Shown: positions 36,170 through 45,105, counted from the first letter of the stretch. The stretch: DNA of 50,154 bases from JAAZBV01 sp964460435 (GCA_964460435.1 CAYWRH010000011.1:1-50154), one strand, 5' to 3'. Notes: generated by a model from the letters alone, not told the origin. Program-made: numbers and translations.

Positions 36170-38341
36170 ATGGTGAATACCGGGGTCTCCTTACAGAAGA
36201 TAATTATGGGCAATCCGAGGAAAGATAGACTCATAAAATCATTTCTAATACTTCTGTATCTGTTAGTAGTAGCATATACATATCACCTGTTTAATGTAAC
36301 GTCTCAATATAATCACAGCTTTGTCTCCATCATTAAAGAGGAAAACAATAAGTTTTTTCTGCCTTTAGGGTTTCATACCTTCCAGGAGGGTGATGTTTCT
36401 GCATCTATTATCGAAGACCAGAATAAAAAAGCGATCAATGTTGTAATAACCCCTACAAAAGCTGTCGATTATAATGGTTTTGGTTTCAATGTTAAAATGG
36501 CTGTCCCCTTTAACTCCTATATTGTTTTAAAGCTTAAAAATAATGCTGGCGAGAGGCAAATTTACATTAATATCACAGACAGTTATCAGGGTGGTGAGCT
36601 GTTTTTCAAACCGGTTGTTTTAAAACCACATACTTTAAATGAATTCCGTATTCCTTTGAAAGAGTTCCAGCGAAATGAATGGCAACCCTCCGGTGCATCT
36701 AGAGACGGCCAGTTTAACACCGATGGCATCGCAATCATTGCGATCTCAGTCGCCCCAGGATCACCTTTAGATATAAATCTTTTATCTTTAGGATTTGAAT
36801 GGGGCATCAGCACAATCTATTTTTATACCTACTTTGCACTTTTTGTTTTCACTGGTTTGCTTCTCCTCTGGAAGGAATATCATCAAGAGAGTTTGAGACC
36901 ACTTATACATCCGCTCTCCATAAATTATTTAATATATTTTATGTGTGGAGCTATTGGCTTATATTTCATCAATAGCCTGTTATTTCAGGCAGATCGGTAT
37001 TGCTGCATTACACTTTTATTAGTACTGGCTGTTACGATATTAGACCACCTGCTCTATCTGAAAGGCTGGCTCGCTCTCATATGGGCTTTTCGATATATTA
37101 TTGCCCTAAGCCCTGTCTACTACCTGAAGGCAGATGACCCGGGCTGGGCAATACCGCTATTATTTCTTACTCTCATGGCTCATATCCCATTTCTCGTTAC
37201 CTGTCGATTCTCTCTCATGTTTTTATCTCTTCTTGTTCCTCTTGCTCTCATTTTGCTGAAAGGCATGGGAAACTTACAGATTGTGGCAAAGGGAATTGCT
37301 GCATTAATCGGTGGTAGTCTCTGTTCTTATCTATTCATCTTCTTTCATCAGAACAGGTTAGATCGCCTAGAGGCTGAGCATAAGGACCAATTAATTAAAG
37401 GAATTTTAGAGACAAGCTCCGACGGTATCCTTCTTCTTGATACAAGGGGAAACATACTTTCCTCCAATGCAGGCTTTCAAAAAATGGTATCACAAAAAGA
37501 GGATGCTATTACCGGCCTTAATATTCACGATATGATTTTAAAAGGGGCACAGGATATTTTTGAAATTAATGATGGCGAATTTGATCTCAAGTTAAAAGGC
37601 AAGGATGATACAATTCTCTATGTTTTTCTTAGAATTCAAAGCCTTTACAAAGGTCATAAACTAAGTGGTTATATTGCAACCATAAGTGATATCACTGAAA
37701 GAAAAAAAGCAGAGGAAGCACTGAGACAAAATGAAGAACGATACAGAGATTTATTTTATAATGCCCCCATTGGGTATATAGAAATAGATAAAGAAGGCCG
37801 CATAAAGGCAGTAAATAATGCAGAGTTGGAAATGCTTGGTTATACTTTTGAAGAGATGATAGGGAAATATATCTGGAATTTTGGGCTGGAAACAGCGGAA
37901 AAAATGATCAAGCATATTCTTGGCGGAAAGAGATACCCTGCCAAGGGTCTGGAACGTGATTTCAAGAGAAAAGATGGATCGCTGGTCCCTGTTCTTATTG
38001 ATGATGTGCTGCTAAAAGATAATTCCGGGTCTATCGTTGGGTTGCGCTGTGTCCATAGAGATATAAGAGAGATAAGGCAGGCGAAGGAGGAAAAAGATAA
38101 ACTCATTAATGAACTTCGTGATGCTCTTTCCAAAGTCAGAACATTGAGCGGGATGCTTCCTATTTGTTCACATTGTAAAAAAATAAGAGATGATAAAGGA
38201 TACTGGAACCAGATTGAATCCTTTATACGGGACCATTCTGAAGCTGAGTTCAGTCATGGCATGTGCCCTGAATGCGCTGAAAAGTTATACGGCAATGAGG
38301 ACTGGTATATTGAAATGAAAAAGGGGAAAGATAAGAAATAA
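36170..38341 (+). CDS. Multi-span membrane PAS protein with C-terminal Cys4 module
   Basis: 723 residues. TM helix at about 23-41, a periplasmic segment (about 42-215) of beta-rich character, then about seven membrane helices (about 217-405), two PAS domains (about 405-520 and 525-645), a short coiled coil, and a final module with C666-S-H-C669 and C699-P-E-C702 (LPICSHCKKIRDDKGYW). No histidine kinase, GGDEF or other classic output follows. The terminal module is known from many PAS proteins of Desulfobacterota and probably binds a metal. Base usage appears more AT-rich than neighbours. An internal ATG at 36206 is an alternative start. Confidence 0.82.
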   Translation: MVNTGVSLQKIIMGNPRKDRLIKSFLILLYLLVVAYTYHLFNVTSQYNHSFVSIIKEENNKFFLPLGFHTFQEGDVSASIIEDQNKKAINVVITPTKAVDYNGFGFNVKMAVPFNSYIVLKLKNNAGERQIYINITDSYQGGELFFKPVVLKPHTLNEFRIPLKEFQRNEWQPSGASRDGQFNTDGIAIIAISVAPGSPLDINLLSLGFEWGISTIYFYTYFALFVFTGLLLLWKEYHQESLRPLIHPLSINYLIYFMCGAIGLYFINSLLFQADRYCCITLLLVLAVTILDHLLYLKGWLALIWAFRYIIALSPVYYLKADDPGWAIPLLFLTLMAHIPFLVTCRFSLMFLSLLVPLALILLKGMGNLQIVAKGIAALIGGSLCSYLFIFFHQNRLDRLEAEHKDQLIKGILETSSDGILLLDTRGNILSSNAGFQKMVSQKEDAITGLNIHDMILKGAQDIFEINDGEFDLKLKGKDDTILYVFLRIQSLYKGHKLSGYIATISDITERKKAEEALRQNEERYRDLFYNAPIGYIEIDKEGRIKAVNNAELEMLGYTFEEMIGKYIWNFGLETAEKMIKHILGGKRYPAKGLERDFKRKDGSLVPVLIDDVLLKDNSGSIVGLRCVHRDIREIRQAKEEKDKLINELRDALSKVRTLSGMLPICSHCKKIRDDKGYWNQIESFIRDHSEAEFSHGMCPECAEKLYGNEDWYIEMKKGKDKK

Positions 38342-38367
38342 TCCTTAGTTTCTGGAAAATTCGGTAA

Positions 38368-38432
38368 GGGCACGCCGCAGCGTGCCCCTTCTACGGTTAC
38401 TTCGTAATTATCTACGGTTACTTCGTAATTAT
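38368..38432. repeat. Hairpin plus exact 21-bp tandem repeat
   Basis: An 8-bp inverted repeat GGGCACGC / GCGTGCCC with a 4-base loop (38368-38387) is followed by two exact copies of a 21-base unit (38391-38411 and 38412-38432). The second copy includes the stop codon of the minus-strand gene that ends at 38429. The hairpin may terminate transcription of both converging genes. Confidence 0.7.
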
Positions 38433-39430
38433 CTCACACTCTGAATCTCTTCAGACATGCCCTGCTGATATGTGCTCCAGCCGGAATTCATGCCGTACGG
38501 GCATTGCAGAAATGCGGCCTCTATTCGCCTAATCTGCCCTTTTTCTATCTTGAAAAGCTCTGAAATCTGCCATGTCCAGTTAATTGCCAGATGATCAAAA
38601 AAACCAAATGCAAAGACAATCCCTCTTTCCTGGTCCACAGCAACAAACCTGCGGTCACGAATGCGTGTCACAATACCCTTTAACCCTTCCTCAAACTGCT
38701 TTTTGCATGACATGCGTGTCTTTTCACCTGTGGTCGGATTAGTTTGCAGCAACACATCCATACCGTTTTCAAAGCGGACACAGTCGTCGGTAAATGGGTA
38801 ATATCCTTTTCCGTCATTTCTCTGAAGGCCTTCAAAATAATAGTTGGCAACCTTTACAAGCTCTTCACGTGACATACGTTCCTTTTCAGGTATGGCCTGC
38901 ATGTATATGGGATGAGGTGCGCCCATCTTATCAATTGCCTCGCCAGTCGGAAGAAATCTGGGTGTATTAGCGGGCTGAGCATCAGGGAACAGTTTTCTTT
39001 CAGGCCGCATCACAAGCTGTTCAGCCTCGGAAATCTTCCCCTGGTCATCAATCTTTAAGCGTATGGAAACCGCTACTATCTTCTCATTGGCAGGCTGGCC
39101 GCCCTGGGCAGGGGTATCCGCTTCCTTTACTGTCCCAATAAAGGCTATTTGCCTTGTCTCTATATCAGGCACATAAAATTTATAATTTGCCCTTCCTGAC
39201 ATGCTGTACCAGAGCCCCTCACCGCCAAGAGGCAGCTGAACGCCATTCTCCGTAAATTTACAATCCCTTGTAAAAAGGTCAAGGCTCGGATTGTTGTCAT
39301 TCATGGCGTCAAGATATTTATCTATGTAGCCCTCAAGACAAGCGCGGTCGCAGGTTTTGCCTGCGCCAAATGCAAATACACCGGGTAACAGTAACATGAC
39401 AAGAGCAAAAAAAACTGTCCTTTTAAACAT
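38429..39430 (-). CDS. Exported protein with two NTF2/SnoaL-like halves
   Basis: 333 residues. Signal peptide MFKRTVFFALVMLLLPGVFAFGA; mature part starts with two cysteines (CDRACLEGYIDKYLDAM). The two halves repeat one layout: helix with YIDKYLDAMN / NYYFEGLQRND, then F..DC.FTENG / FTDDCVRFENG. This suggests a tandem duplication of an NTF2-like fold. Function unknown; located outside the cytoplasm. AGGAGGAG precedes the ATG. It follows the receiver-LpxC gene by 33 bases, so it is probably cotranscribed. Confidence 0.75.
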   Translation of the reverse strand: MFKRTVFFALVMLLLPGVFAFGAGKTCDRACLEGYIDKYLDAMNDNNPSLDLFTRDCKFTENGVQLPLGGEGLWYSMSGRANYKFYVPDIETRQIAFIGTVKEADTPAQGGQPANEKIVAVSIRLKIDDQGKISEAEQLVMRPERKLFPDAQPANTPRFLPTGEAIDKMGAPHPIYMQAIPEKERMSREELVKVANYYFEGLQRNDGKGYYPFTDDCVRFENGMDVLLQTNPTTGEKTRMSCKKQFEEGLKGIVTRIRDRRFVAVDQERGIVFAFGFFDHLAINWTWQISELFKIEKGQIRRIEAAFLQCPYGMNSGWSTYQQGMSEEIQSVR

Positions 39431-39463
39431 AATAACTCTCCTCCTTTTGTTTAGTGTTTTATC

Positions 39464-40780
39464 TTACCGTAATGCATCATATATCTTCTGCGCAAAGGCA
39501 TGATTGAAACCGTGCGATGTCATATTGGCTGTTATCCTACCCTGTAGCGGGTACCCGAGAAGGTAAAGATCACCAATGAGATCCAGTATCTTGTGTCTTA
39601 CAAACTCATCAGGATACCTGAGTTTTGTATTAATAACCTCTCCGTCATGAATTATAATGTGTGAGTCAAGATACCCACCCCCGACCTTTCCCATCTTCTG
39701 GGCCATACCGATATTTTCAAATGTGTTAAAGGAGCGGGCCGGGGCTATTTCCGCGGCAAAAGAGTGCTTTTCCTTATTGAATATAAAAACCTGTTCATAG
39801 ATCGGGGCAGCGTAATTTATACGCATTTTTATTTCAAATCCGTCATATGGCTCAGCCAGGATATATTTTTCATTTTCATCCTGTTTACCCATGATAAATT
39901 CTTCATGGATGACTATCTTTTTGGATAATTCACGCTGGCTTACTGTACCTGTTTCCTCTATCAGTTTGCAGAAATCCTCTGCAGACCCGTCAACATTGGG
40001 TATCTCTTCATCCACCTTGATAAGGGCATTATTTATCTCAAACATGTGAAGGGTGGCCATAAGGTGTTCAACAGTGCGGATATGGCTTCCGTTTGATACA
40101 AGAACCGTTGAATTGGCAGTAAAGTTCTGTGAATCACGGCCAGAAAGATAATTTTCAAGAGAAGTCAGATGTGCCGGAATGCGCTGACCGTCAAGGGTTT
40201 CAAATATTATTCCCTGATTCTCGCCAAGGGGGCTCAGAATTATACCTGTGTTTCTGCCGCTCATAAGACCTGTTCCGTTTAAGACAATATTACTCTTAAG
40301 GGTCTTCTGGGGTGTATAAGACTCTGTCAATGATGCGATGCCGGCATTAACATTTTTATCTTTTATCTTTTCCCTACTGCCCGGGAGATGTACCTGAAAA
40401 TCCTTTTCACCGTTCATCTTTAGGGCATTACTTACCTTCTCAAGGAGCACATCCATATTAAGGGGCTTTTCAAGAAAGTCTGATGCGCCTTTTTTTATTG
40501 CCGTAACCGCGGATGTAATTCCTGCATGACCGCTCATCATTATGACCGCTGTTTCAGGGTAATACTGTCTGAGCTTTGTAAGCACCTCAAGGCCGTCTAT
40601 GTCAGGAAGCCATATATCCAGAAGCACAAGGGCGGGTGGTAACTGTGACGCCTTTTCAAAAAGTGTCTTTGCATCAGGGCATGTGACAATATTATAACCT
40701 TCATCCAGAAAGATCCCCTTGAGGGTATCACAGATAGATTGCTCGTCATCAACTATATATATAGGATACTGGTTTGACAT
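39464..40780 (-). CDS. lpxC: NtrX-like receiver fused to LpxC (UDP-3-O-acyl-GlcNAc deacetylase)
   Basis: 438 residues in one unbroken frame. Residues 5-118 form an NtrX-like receiver: acidic D11/D12, phospho-acceptor D55 (LLDIWLPDIDG), S83 (MMSGHAG) and K105 (LEKPL). A linker of about 40 residues leads to a complete LpxC domain (about 160-438) with E238-H239 (TVEHLMATL), H396, K397 and D400 (RHKILDLIGDLYLLG) and H423 (SHGFNH), the known zinc and catalytic residues. LpxC performs the committed step of lipid A synthesis. Normal LpxC is about 300 residues and has no receiver. No kinase gene is adjacent. SD AGGGAAA is present. Confidence 0.93.
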   Translation of the reverse strand: MSNQYPIYIVDDEQSICDTLKGIFLDEGYNIVTCPDAKTLFEKASQLPPALVLLDIWLPDIDGLEVLTKLRQYYPETAVIMMSGHAGITSAVTAIKKGASDFLEKPLNMDVLLEKVSNALKMNGEKDFQVHLPGSREKIKDKNVNAGIASLTESYTPQKTLKSNIVLNGTGLMSGRNTGIILSPLGENQGIIFETLDGQRIPAHLTSLENYLSGRDSQNFTANSTVLVSNGSHIRTVEHLMATLHMFEINNALIKVDEEIPNVDGSAEDFCKLIEETGTVSQRELSKKIVIHEEFIMGKQDENEKYILAEPYDGFEIKMRINYAAPIYEQVFIFNKEKHSFAAEIAPARSFNTFENIGMAQKMGKVGGGYLDSHIIIHDGEVINTKLRYPDEFVRHKILDLIGDLYLLGYPLQGRITANMTSHGFNHAFAQKIYDALR

Positions 40781-41070
40781 TAATTTTCCCTGCTAAAATT
40801 TTCATCCCCAAAAAACTGGATACATCTTTCAGTCCCGCTATCTTGTCAAAAAATAGACCTGGCAGAGCCTGAAGTATTTTACGAAGGCGTATCAGCTATA
40901 TCTCTATTTTATATGCCTTTTACTGACCACTTTAAGCTAAAGGCTGATCGCTTAATCAGTAATGTAAACTATTTAAAGTATTTTTTAAACATAAATTATC
41001 AGGAAAACCTATTCATGACCGGCATCAAGAGGGTTGCCCTCATAACATACATCTGATATGATTTCTCATC
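40781..41070. other. Divergent spacer with a 13-codon leader-like ORF
   Basis: 290 bases between divergent lpxC and the radical SAM gene. An ATG at 41015, preceded by AGGAAAA, opens a 13-residue frame (MTGIKRVALITYI) that stops at 41056, 14 bases before the radical SAM ATG. This could be a leader peptide or a chance frame. No clear SD precedes the radical SAM start itself. Confidence 0.35.
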
Positions 41071-43005
41071 ATGACAATTGCAATTATTTATCCGCCAACA
41101 TGCGACCCCACAGGGCCCTATCTGTCAGTGCCCATACTGACTGCCTGGCTGCGCAGCCACAATAAAAAGGTATTGCCCCTGGATGCCAATATCGAGGCGT
41201 ATGACTATCTGCTTAAAAAAAATACCCTGTCCGATATGCTTATCAGCATAAACAAGATATACAGAACCCTGGATGAAAAACCATCCCTCAACCACAGTGA
41301 CCAGATGAAATATGTGCAACTATATGATGCTTTGGCAAATCTCAGCTGGGTGCCTGATAATATAGAGGATGCTGTGAGTGTAATGAGAGACAGCACAGGG
41401 GTCAGGTTTTTTAATGAAAAGGATTATGAACAGGCAGTCATAACTATTGAGGCCGGTTTAAAGATCGTGAGCGCCCTTTATCACCCACTTTATCTGGATT
41501 TTAAAAGTTACCGGACGCCGTTTTCACTTCTTTCCCCTAACCAGATAAGGGCTGATGCAGCCCCTGATAAACACCCGTTTCATTCTACATATAAAAGGGT
41601 TGCTGACCGCATCAAGGATAATAACATCTCCCTTATCGGTATCTCCATTGCCTTTCCCGGACAGATACAACCGGGCTTCTCGCTAGCATGGTATTTAAGG
41701 TCATGTTTCCCGGATATACATATTACTGTTGGAGGCCCTGCAATTACCCAGATACTCTTGAGGCACGATTATGAGAATCAGTTGAAAATACTGGGCCCTT
41801 TTGATACTGCGATCATCTATGAGGGAGAACAGCCATTCCTTGATCTGGCCAACTCACTCGAAAGGGGCGAAAAACCAGCAGGTGTCATCAATGGTTCAAC
41901 TGATAAAGAGATGGATAACCTGCCCCCGCCCGATTTTGAAGGGCTTCCGCTGGATCTTTATCTGTCGCCTGAGCCTGTGCTCCCATATGACCCGAGCCGA
42001 GGCTGCTACTGGGGCAAATGTGCATTCTGTCATTATGGATTGTGCAGCAAGGGAACAGCGGGGTATCGTGAACGAAATATATATGACATGGTCAATCACC
42101 TGAAACAGTTGTCAAACCGATGGGGTTGCACCAATTTCTATTTTTCACAGGATGCCTTTCTGCCTGAAACAGCACACAGTCTGGGGCTCGCCATAAAGGA
42201 AAACAATCTTGATATCCGATGGTCTACAGACATGCGGCCTGAGGCATCCCTTACAGATGAGATGTGCGCTGATCTGAGGGCTGGCGGTGCGCTTTCAATG
42301 GCATTAGGCATAGAATCGGCCTCTCCACGGCTCTTAAAACTTATAAGAAAAGGGATCACCACTGAAACCATGATGGCCGCAGTAAAAAATCTTGCATCCG
42401 CAGGCATTGCTGTCGAGGCTATGTGTTTCAACAATTTCCCGACCGAAACAGTCAAGGATGCCCTTGCTACCATTGAATTCATCAGGGAGAATAAAAAATT
42501 TATTTCTCTTTTTATTAATGGCCGTTTCGGGCTTTCTCACGGTTCAAGGGTTGCGCTAAATCCTTCTGAATATGGCATCAGCGAGATATGGCAGGTTTCC
42601 GGGGATGAGATCGGCACAGGACTATTTTACAGCACAAAGGGGAGAGAGCGCTCTATCAGGGAGCAGAATAAGATAGATAATGCAATTAACAGCCTGTCAG
42701 AACTATTCTGGCTTCACGATTATCCCTGGGCAGGCTCTCTTTCAACCGTGCACACCATCCTCTGGTATTATAAAAAAGGCCCTGATGTATTCAAAAAAAG
42801 TGCAAAAAAGGGTCATAGAGCCCCATTTTCTCCGCCCAAAACAGGGGTAAAATGCCGTTACAATGTAGAGGGCATGGAATATTCAGCTTTAGAAGCTGAG
42901 GCGGAGATCTGGCAAACCCTGGTTTATGAACACAGGGCAGTCACTCCTGAGAGATATAACACCCTTGCAGAAAAATTTCCCAATATCTTACCTGAAAAAC
43001 ATTGA
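41071..43005 (+). CDS. B12-binding radical SAM protein
   Basis: 644 residues. The N-terminal part (1-270) fits a cobalamin-binding Rossmann domain (IYPPTCDPTGPYLSVP; ITVGGPAITQILL), and the radical SAM barrel (about 300-530) has the cluster motif C312-x4-C317-x2-C320 (SRGCYWGKCAFC), one residue longer than the standard CX3CX2C. GALSMALGIESASPRLLKLI is typical of this class. Such enzymes do methylations or rearrangements. Substrate unknown; envelope genes on either side (lpxC, hldD-like) hint at a lipid or sugar target, but this is weak. Confidence 0.85.
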   Translation: MTIAIIYPPTCDPTGPYLSVPILTAWLRSHNKKVLPLDANIEAYDYLLKKNTLSDMLISINKIYRTLDEKPSLNHSDQMKYVQLYDALANLSWVPDNIEDAVSVMRDSTGVRFFNEKDYEQAVITIEAGLKIVSALYHPLYLDFKSYRTPFSLLSPNQIRADAAPDKHPFHSTYKRVADRIKDNNISLIGISIAFPGQIQPGFSLAWYLRSCFPDIHITVGGPAITQILLRHDYENQLKILGPFDTAIIYEGEQPFLDLANSLERGEKPAGVINGSTDKEMDNLPPPDFEGLPLDLYLSPEPVLPYDPSRGCYWGKCAFCHYGLCSKGTAGYRERNIYDMVNHLKQLSNRWGCTNFYFSQDAFLPETAHSLGLAIKENNLDIRWSTDMRPEASLTDEMCADLRAGGALSMALGIESASPRLLKLIRKGITTETMMAAVKNLASAGIAVEAMCFNNFPTETVKDALATIEFIRENKKFISLFINGRFGLSHGSRVALNPSEYGISEIWQVSGDEIGTGLFYSTKGRERSIREQNKIDNAINSLSELFWLHDYPWAGSLSTVHTILWYYKKGPDVFKKSAKKGHRAPFSPPKTGVKCRYNVEGMEYSALEAEAEIWQTLVYEHRAVTPERYNTLAEKFPNILPEKH

Positions 43006-43027
43006 TCAGGAAACAGACCTTTATACA

Positions 43028-43051
43028 GTTACAGGCATAATCGCCTGTAAC
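43028..43051. terminator. Hairpin between convergent radical SAM and epimerase genes
   Basis: Perfect 9-bp inverted repeat GTTACAGGC / GCCTGTAAC with a 6-base loop. It lies between two converging genes and may act in both directions; T tracts are weak. Confidence 0.45.
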
Positions 43052-43057
43052 AGGTGA

Positions 43058-43963
43058 TCAACCCTTGAGCAAAAACCCGCTTTCATAATAATCGCTAATG
43101 CCCTTTTCAATGGAATATTCAGGGACAAACCCGATCTTTTCCCTGGCAAGCGTCATATCACATTCTGTATAGGCCTGATAATTGCCCTCATATGGGTTTA
43201 ATATATATTCAGGTTTGCGGTTGAGCTTAAGGGTATCATTAAGCAGTTCCACAAGCCTGTTAAAGGTTGTAGCCTTGCCTGACCCGCAGTTTACTACGCA
43301 GCTATGAGGCGCAACACTTGCGAGCATATTTGCACGCACAACATCCTTTACATAGATATAGTCGCGTTTCTGCTCCCCGTAACAAAAAAGGCGCGGGTTA
43401 CCTCTCTGCATCTGTTGAGCAAACTGATAGATCATGGTGGAGCGAGACCCCTTGTGATATTCCCTTGGGCCATAAACATTGCAGTATCTTAGTCCAACAA
43501 AAACCACATGGGGATATAGTCTTTGCAGTTTCATTGCAACCTCTTCCAGCATTCTTTTTGATTCCGCATAGGGGGTGTTAAGATCGCACGGGTCACTCTC
43601 TTTATAGGGCGCAGGATTAAGGCCATATACTGCCGTTGATGTTGCATACACAATATGTTTGCATCCGTTTTGTATACAAAAGTGAAAGAGCCTTTCTGAT
43701 GATTCCACATTTGCCCTTAATATCTCTTTTCTGTCTGTTATTCGGGTATTATTCATGGCGGCCTGATGAAAGAGCACATCAACAGCGCCAATTCTCTCCC
43801 AGTCAATCCCCAGAAGGCCGGGGTAGAGGCATTTTCCATCAAATTCAGGCAATTGCTGTTCAGATTCGTGCCCTGTAATGATTATATCATGTCCCTCATG
43901 CAGCAGATGAAGGGCAATATTTGAACCTATAAAACCCGTTCCACCAGTAATTAAACATCGCAT
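43058..43963 (-). CDS. NAD-dependent sugar epimerase, HldD-like
   Basis: 301 residues, extended SDR fold. Glycine motif GGTGFIGSN (7-15), S109 (ATSTAVYG), Y132 and K136 (PYAESK). The stretch RYCNVYGPREYHKGS resembles the motif of ADP-L-glycero-D-manno-heptose 6-epimerase (HldD), and length agrees, so it may build the heptose of the LPS inner core. UDP-glucose 4-epimerase-type activity is the alternative. AGGAAGAG precedes the ATG. Nothing else of the heptose pathway is in the window. Confidence 0.75.
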   Translation of the reverse strand: MRCLITGGTGFIGSNIALHLLHEGHDIIITGHESEQQLPEFDGKCLYPGLLGIDWERIGAVDVLFHQAAMNNTRITDRKEILRANVESSERLFHFCIQNGCKHIVYATSTAVYGLNPAPYKESDPCDLNTPYAESKRMLEEVAMKLQRLYPHVVFVGLRYCNVYGPREYHKGSRSTMIYQFAQQMQRGNPRLFCYGEQKRDYIYVKDVVRANMLASVAPHSCVVNCGSGKATTFNRLVELLNDTLKLNRKPEYILNPYEGNYQAYTECDMTLAREKIGFVPEYSIEKGISDYYESGFLLKG

Positions 43964-44282
43964 ATTTTGATCTCTTCCTTTCGTGGTTAAAATTTCATAC
44001 TTCTTTTACATTATTACAGGGTATCAATCCAGAAAAAGATTATTATATATAAAATACTGGTTAAAGATTATTGACTGTCTATTCCATAATCAAAATCATC
44101 TTTTTTTTAACTTGAACTATTAATTTGTATTTACAAACATTTTATATTATTAATTTTCAAAGCTGATACCTGAATTCTGGAAGCTTCACCAAGGTATTGA
44201 CTCTTTTATGGATGCATACCTCCATAATTGGAAGCAAATTTTTCAACATATTAATATTTAGAAGGAAGAAAGGTTTAACAGC
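43964..44282. other. AT-rich divergent intergenic region
   Basis: 319 very AT-rich bases with no credible gene. An inverted repeat TTATGGA / TCCATAA with an 8-base spacer (44206-44227) lies about 55 bases before tlpA and could be an operator. TTGACT at 44197-44202 is a possible -35 box without a well-spaced -10. Confidence 0.35.
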
Positions 44283-44855
44283 ATGGAAGAACAGGGGACA
44301 CAGCCGGCAAAACGGTCAAATTTAAGGATTATCCTTTTCATTTCAATATCAGCAATAGCATTGGCACTCTTTGTAATGTTGCAGAATAAATCCCCTTCCA
44401 CAGTTGATGTTGATATCCCCCACACCCAGAATGGGCCTGTTGCGCCAGATTTTACACTGCCTGACCTTGAGGGGAGGATGGTAAACCTGAGTTCATTTAA
44501 AGGCAAGGTGGTGATTGTCAACATCTGGGCAACTTGGTGTCCTCCATGTGTGGCAGAGACCCCATCACTTGATAAACTCTACAGTATGTTTAAGGATGAA
44601 GGGCTTGTACTTCTCGCAGTCAGTGTTGATAAAGAGGGGAAAAGTGTGGTTGAACCATTCATCAAAAAAAAGAACCTCACTTTTCCGGTACTCCTTGATC
44701 CTGATAGCAGGGTTGCGGGCTTATACAGAACAACCGGTGTACCTGAGAGCTTTATAGTAAAAAAGGATGGTGTAATTGACAATAAGATAGAAGGCGCTAT
44801 TAACTGGACATCACCAAAGGTTATTGACTATTTCCAAAGTCTTCTAAAAGAGTAA
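44283..44855 (+). CDS. TlpA-family thiol-disulfide oxidoreductase
   Basis: 190 residues. One N-terminal membrane helix (about 14-33) anchors a periplasmic thioredoxin fold (about 50-190). The redox site is WATWCPPC with C86 and C89; the cis-proline region is TTGVPESFIV. It would reduce or deliver electrons to periplasmic thiols, for example in cytochrome c maturation; no cytochrome genes are adjacent, so the partner is unknown. AAGGAAGAAAGG lies before the ATG. A strong terminator follows directly. Confidence 0.9.
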   Translation: MEEQGTQPAKRSNLRIILFISISAIALALFVMLQNKSPSTVDVDIPHTQNGPVAPDFTLPDLEGRMVNLSSFKGKVVIVNIWATWCPPCVAETPSLDKLYSMFKDEGLVLLAVSVDKEGKSVVEPFIKKKNLTFPVLLDPDSRVAGLYRTTGVPESFIVKKDGVIDNKIEGAINWTSPKVIDYFQSLLKE

Positions 44856-44856
44856 C

Positions 44857-44893
44857 AAAAAGGGGTTAACCTTGATCAGGTTAACCCCTTTTT
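44857..44893. terminator. Bidirectional terminator between tlpA and tRNA-Cys
   Basis: Perfect 15-bp stem (AAAAAGGGGTTAACC / GGTTAACCCCTTTTT) with a 7-base loop and T runs on both strands. It ends tlpA on the plus strand and the tRNA transcript on the minus strand. Confidence 0.92.
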
Positions 44894-44899
44894 ATATTT

Positions 44900-44975
44900 T
44901 GGAGGCGGCACCCAGATTTGAACTGGGGAATAACGGTTTTGCAGACCGCTGCCTTAGCCACTTGGCTATGCCGCC
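44900..44975 (-). tRNA. tRNA-Cys (GCA)
   Basis: 76 bases with encoded CCA. Acceptor GGCGGCA/TGCCGCC, anticodon loop CTGCAAA giving GCA, T arm CCCAG-TTCAAAT-CTGGG; discriminator is U, as expected for tRNA-Cys. Transcribed after tRNA-Gly on the same strand. Confidence 0.95.
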
Positions 44976-44986
44976 TTAAAATTTTT

Positions 44987-45018
44987 AAGGTTAATCACGC
45001 TTATGCGGGATTAACCTT
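44987..45018. other. Hairpin between tRNA-Gly and tRNA-Cys
   Basis: A 10-bp perfect inverted repeat (AAGGTTAATC / GATTAACCTT) with an inner CGC-TTAT-GCG stem. It carries a GGTTAA core shared with the terminator on the other side of tRNA-Cys. It could be a processing signal or partial terminator between the two tRNAs. Confidence 0.55.
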
Positions 45019-45030
45019 TTATTTTTTAGG

Positions 45031-45105
45031 TGGAGCGGGAAACGGGGCTTGAACCCGCGACAATCACGTTGGCAACGTGAGGCTCTACCACTGAGCTATT
45101 CCCGC
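45031..45105 (-). tRNA. tRNA-Gly (GCC)
   Basis: 75 bases with encoded CCA. Acceptor GCGGGAA/TTCCCGC, D stem GCTC/GAGC, anticodon stem TCACG/CGTGA with loop TTGCCAA giving GCC, T loop TTCAAGC. First of a two-tRNA unit. Confidence 0.96.

Noticed and set aside
35749..38432. Genomic island inserted at tRNA-Val, carrying the AT-rich PAS gene
   Set aside because: No integrase and no repeated copy of the tRNA 3' end were found downstream; AT richness of one gene is too weak.
41015..41056. RiPP precursor peptide for the radical SAM enzyme
   Set aside because: Only 13 residues, without a leader/core pattern or modifiable residues beyond chance; retained only as a possible leader ORF.
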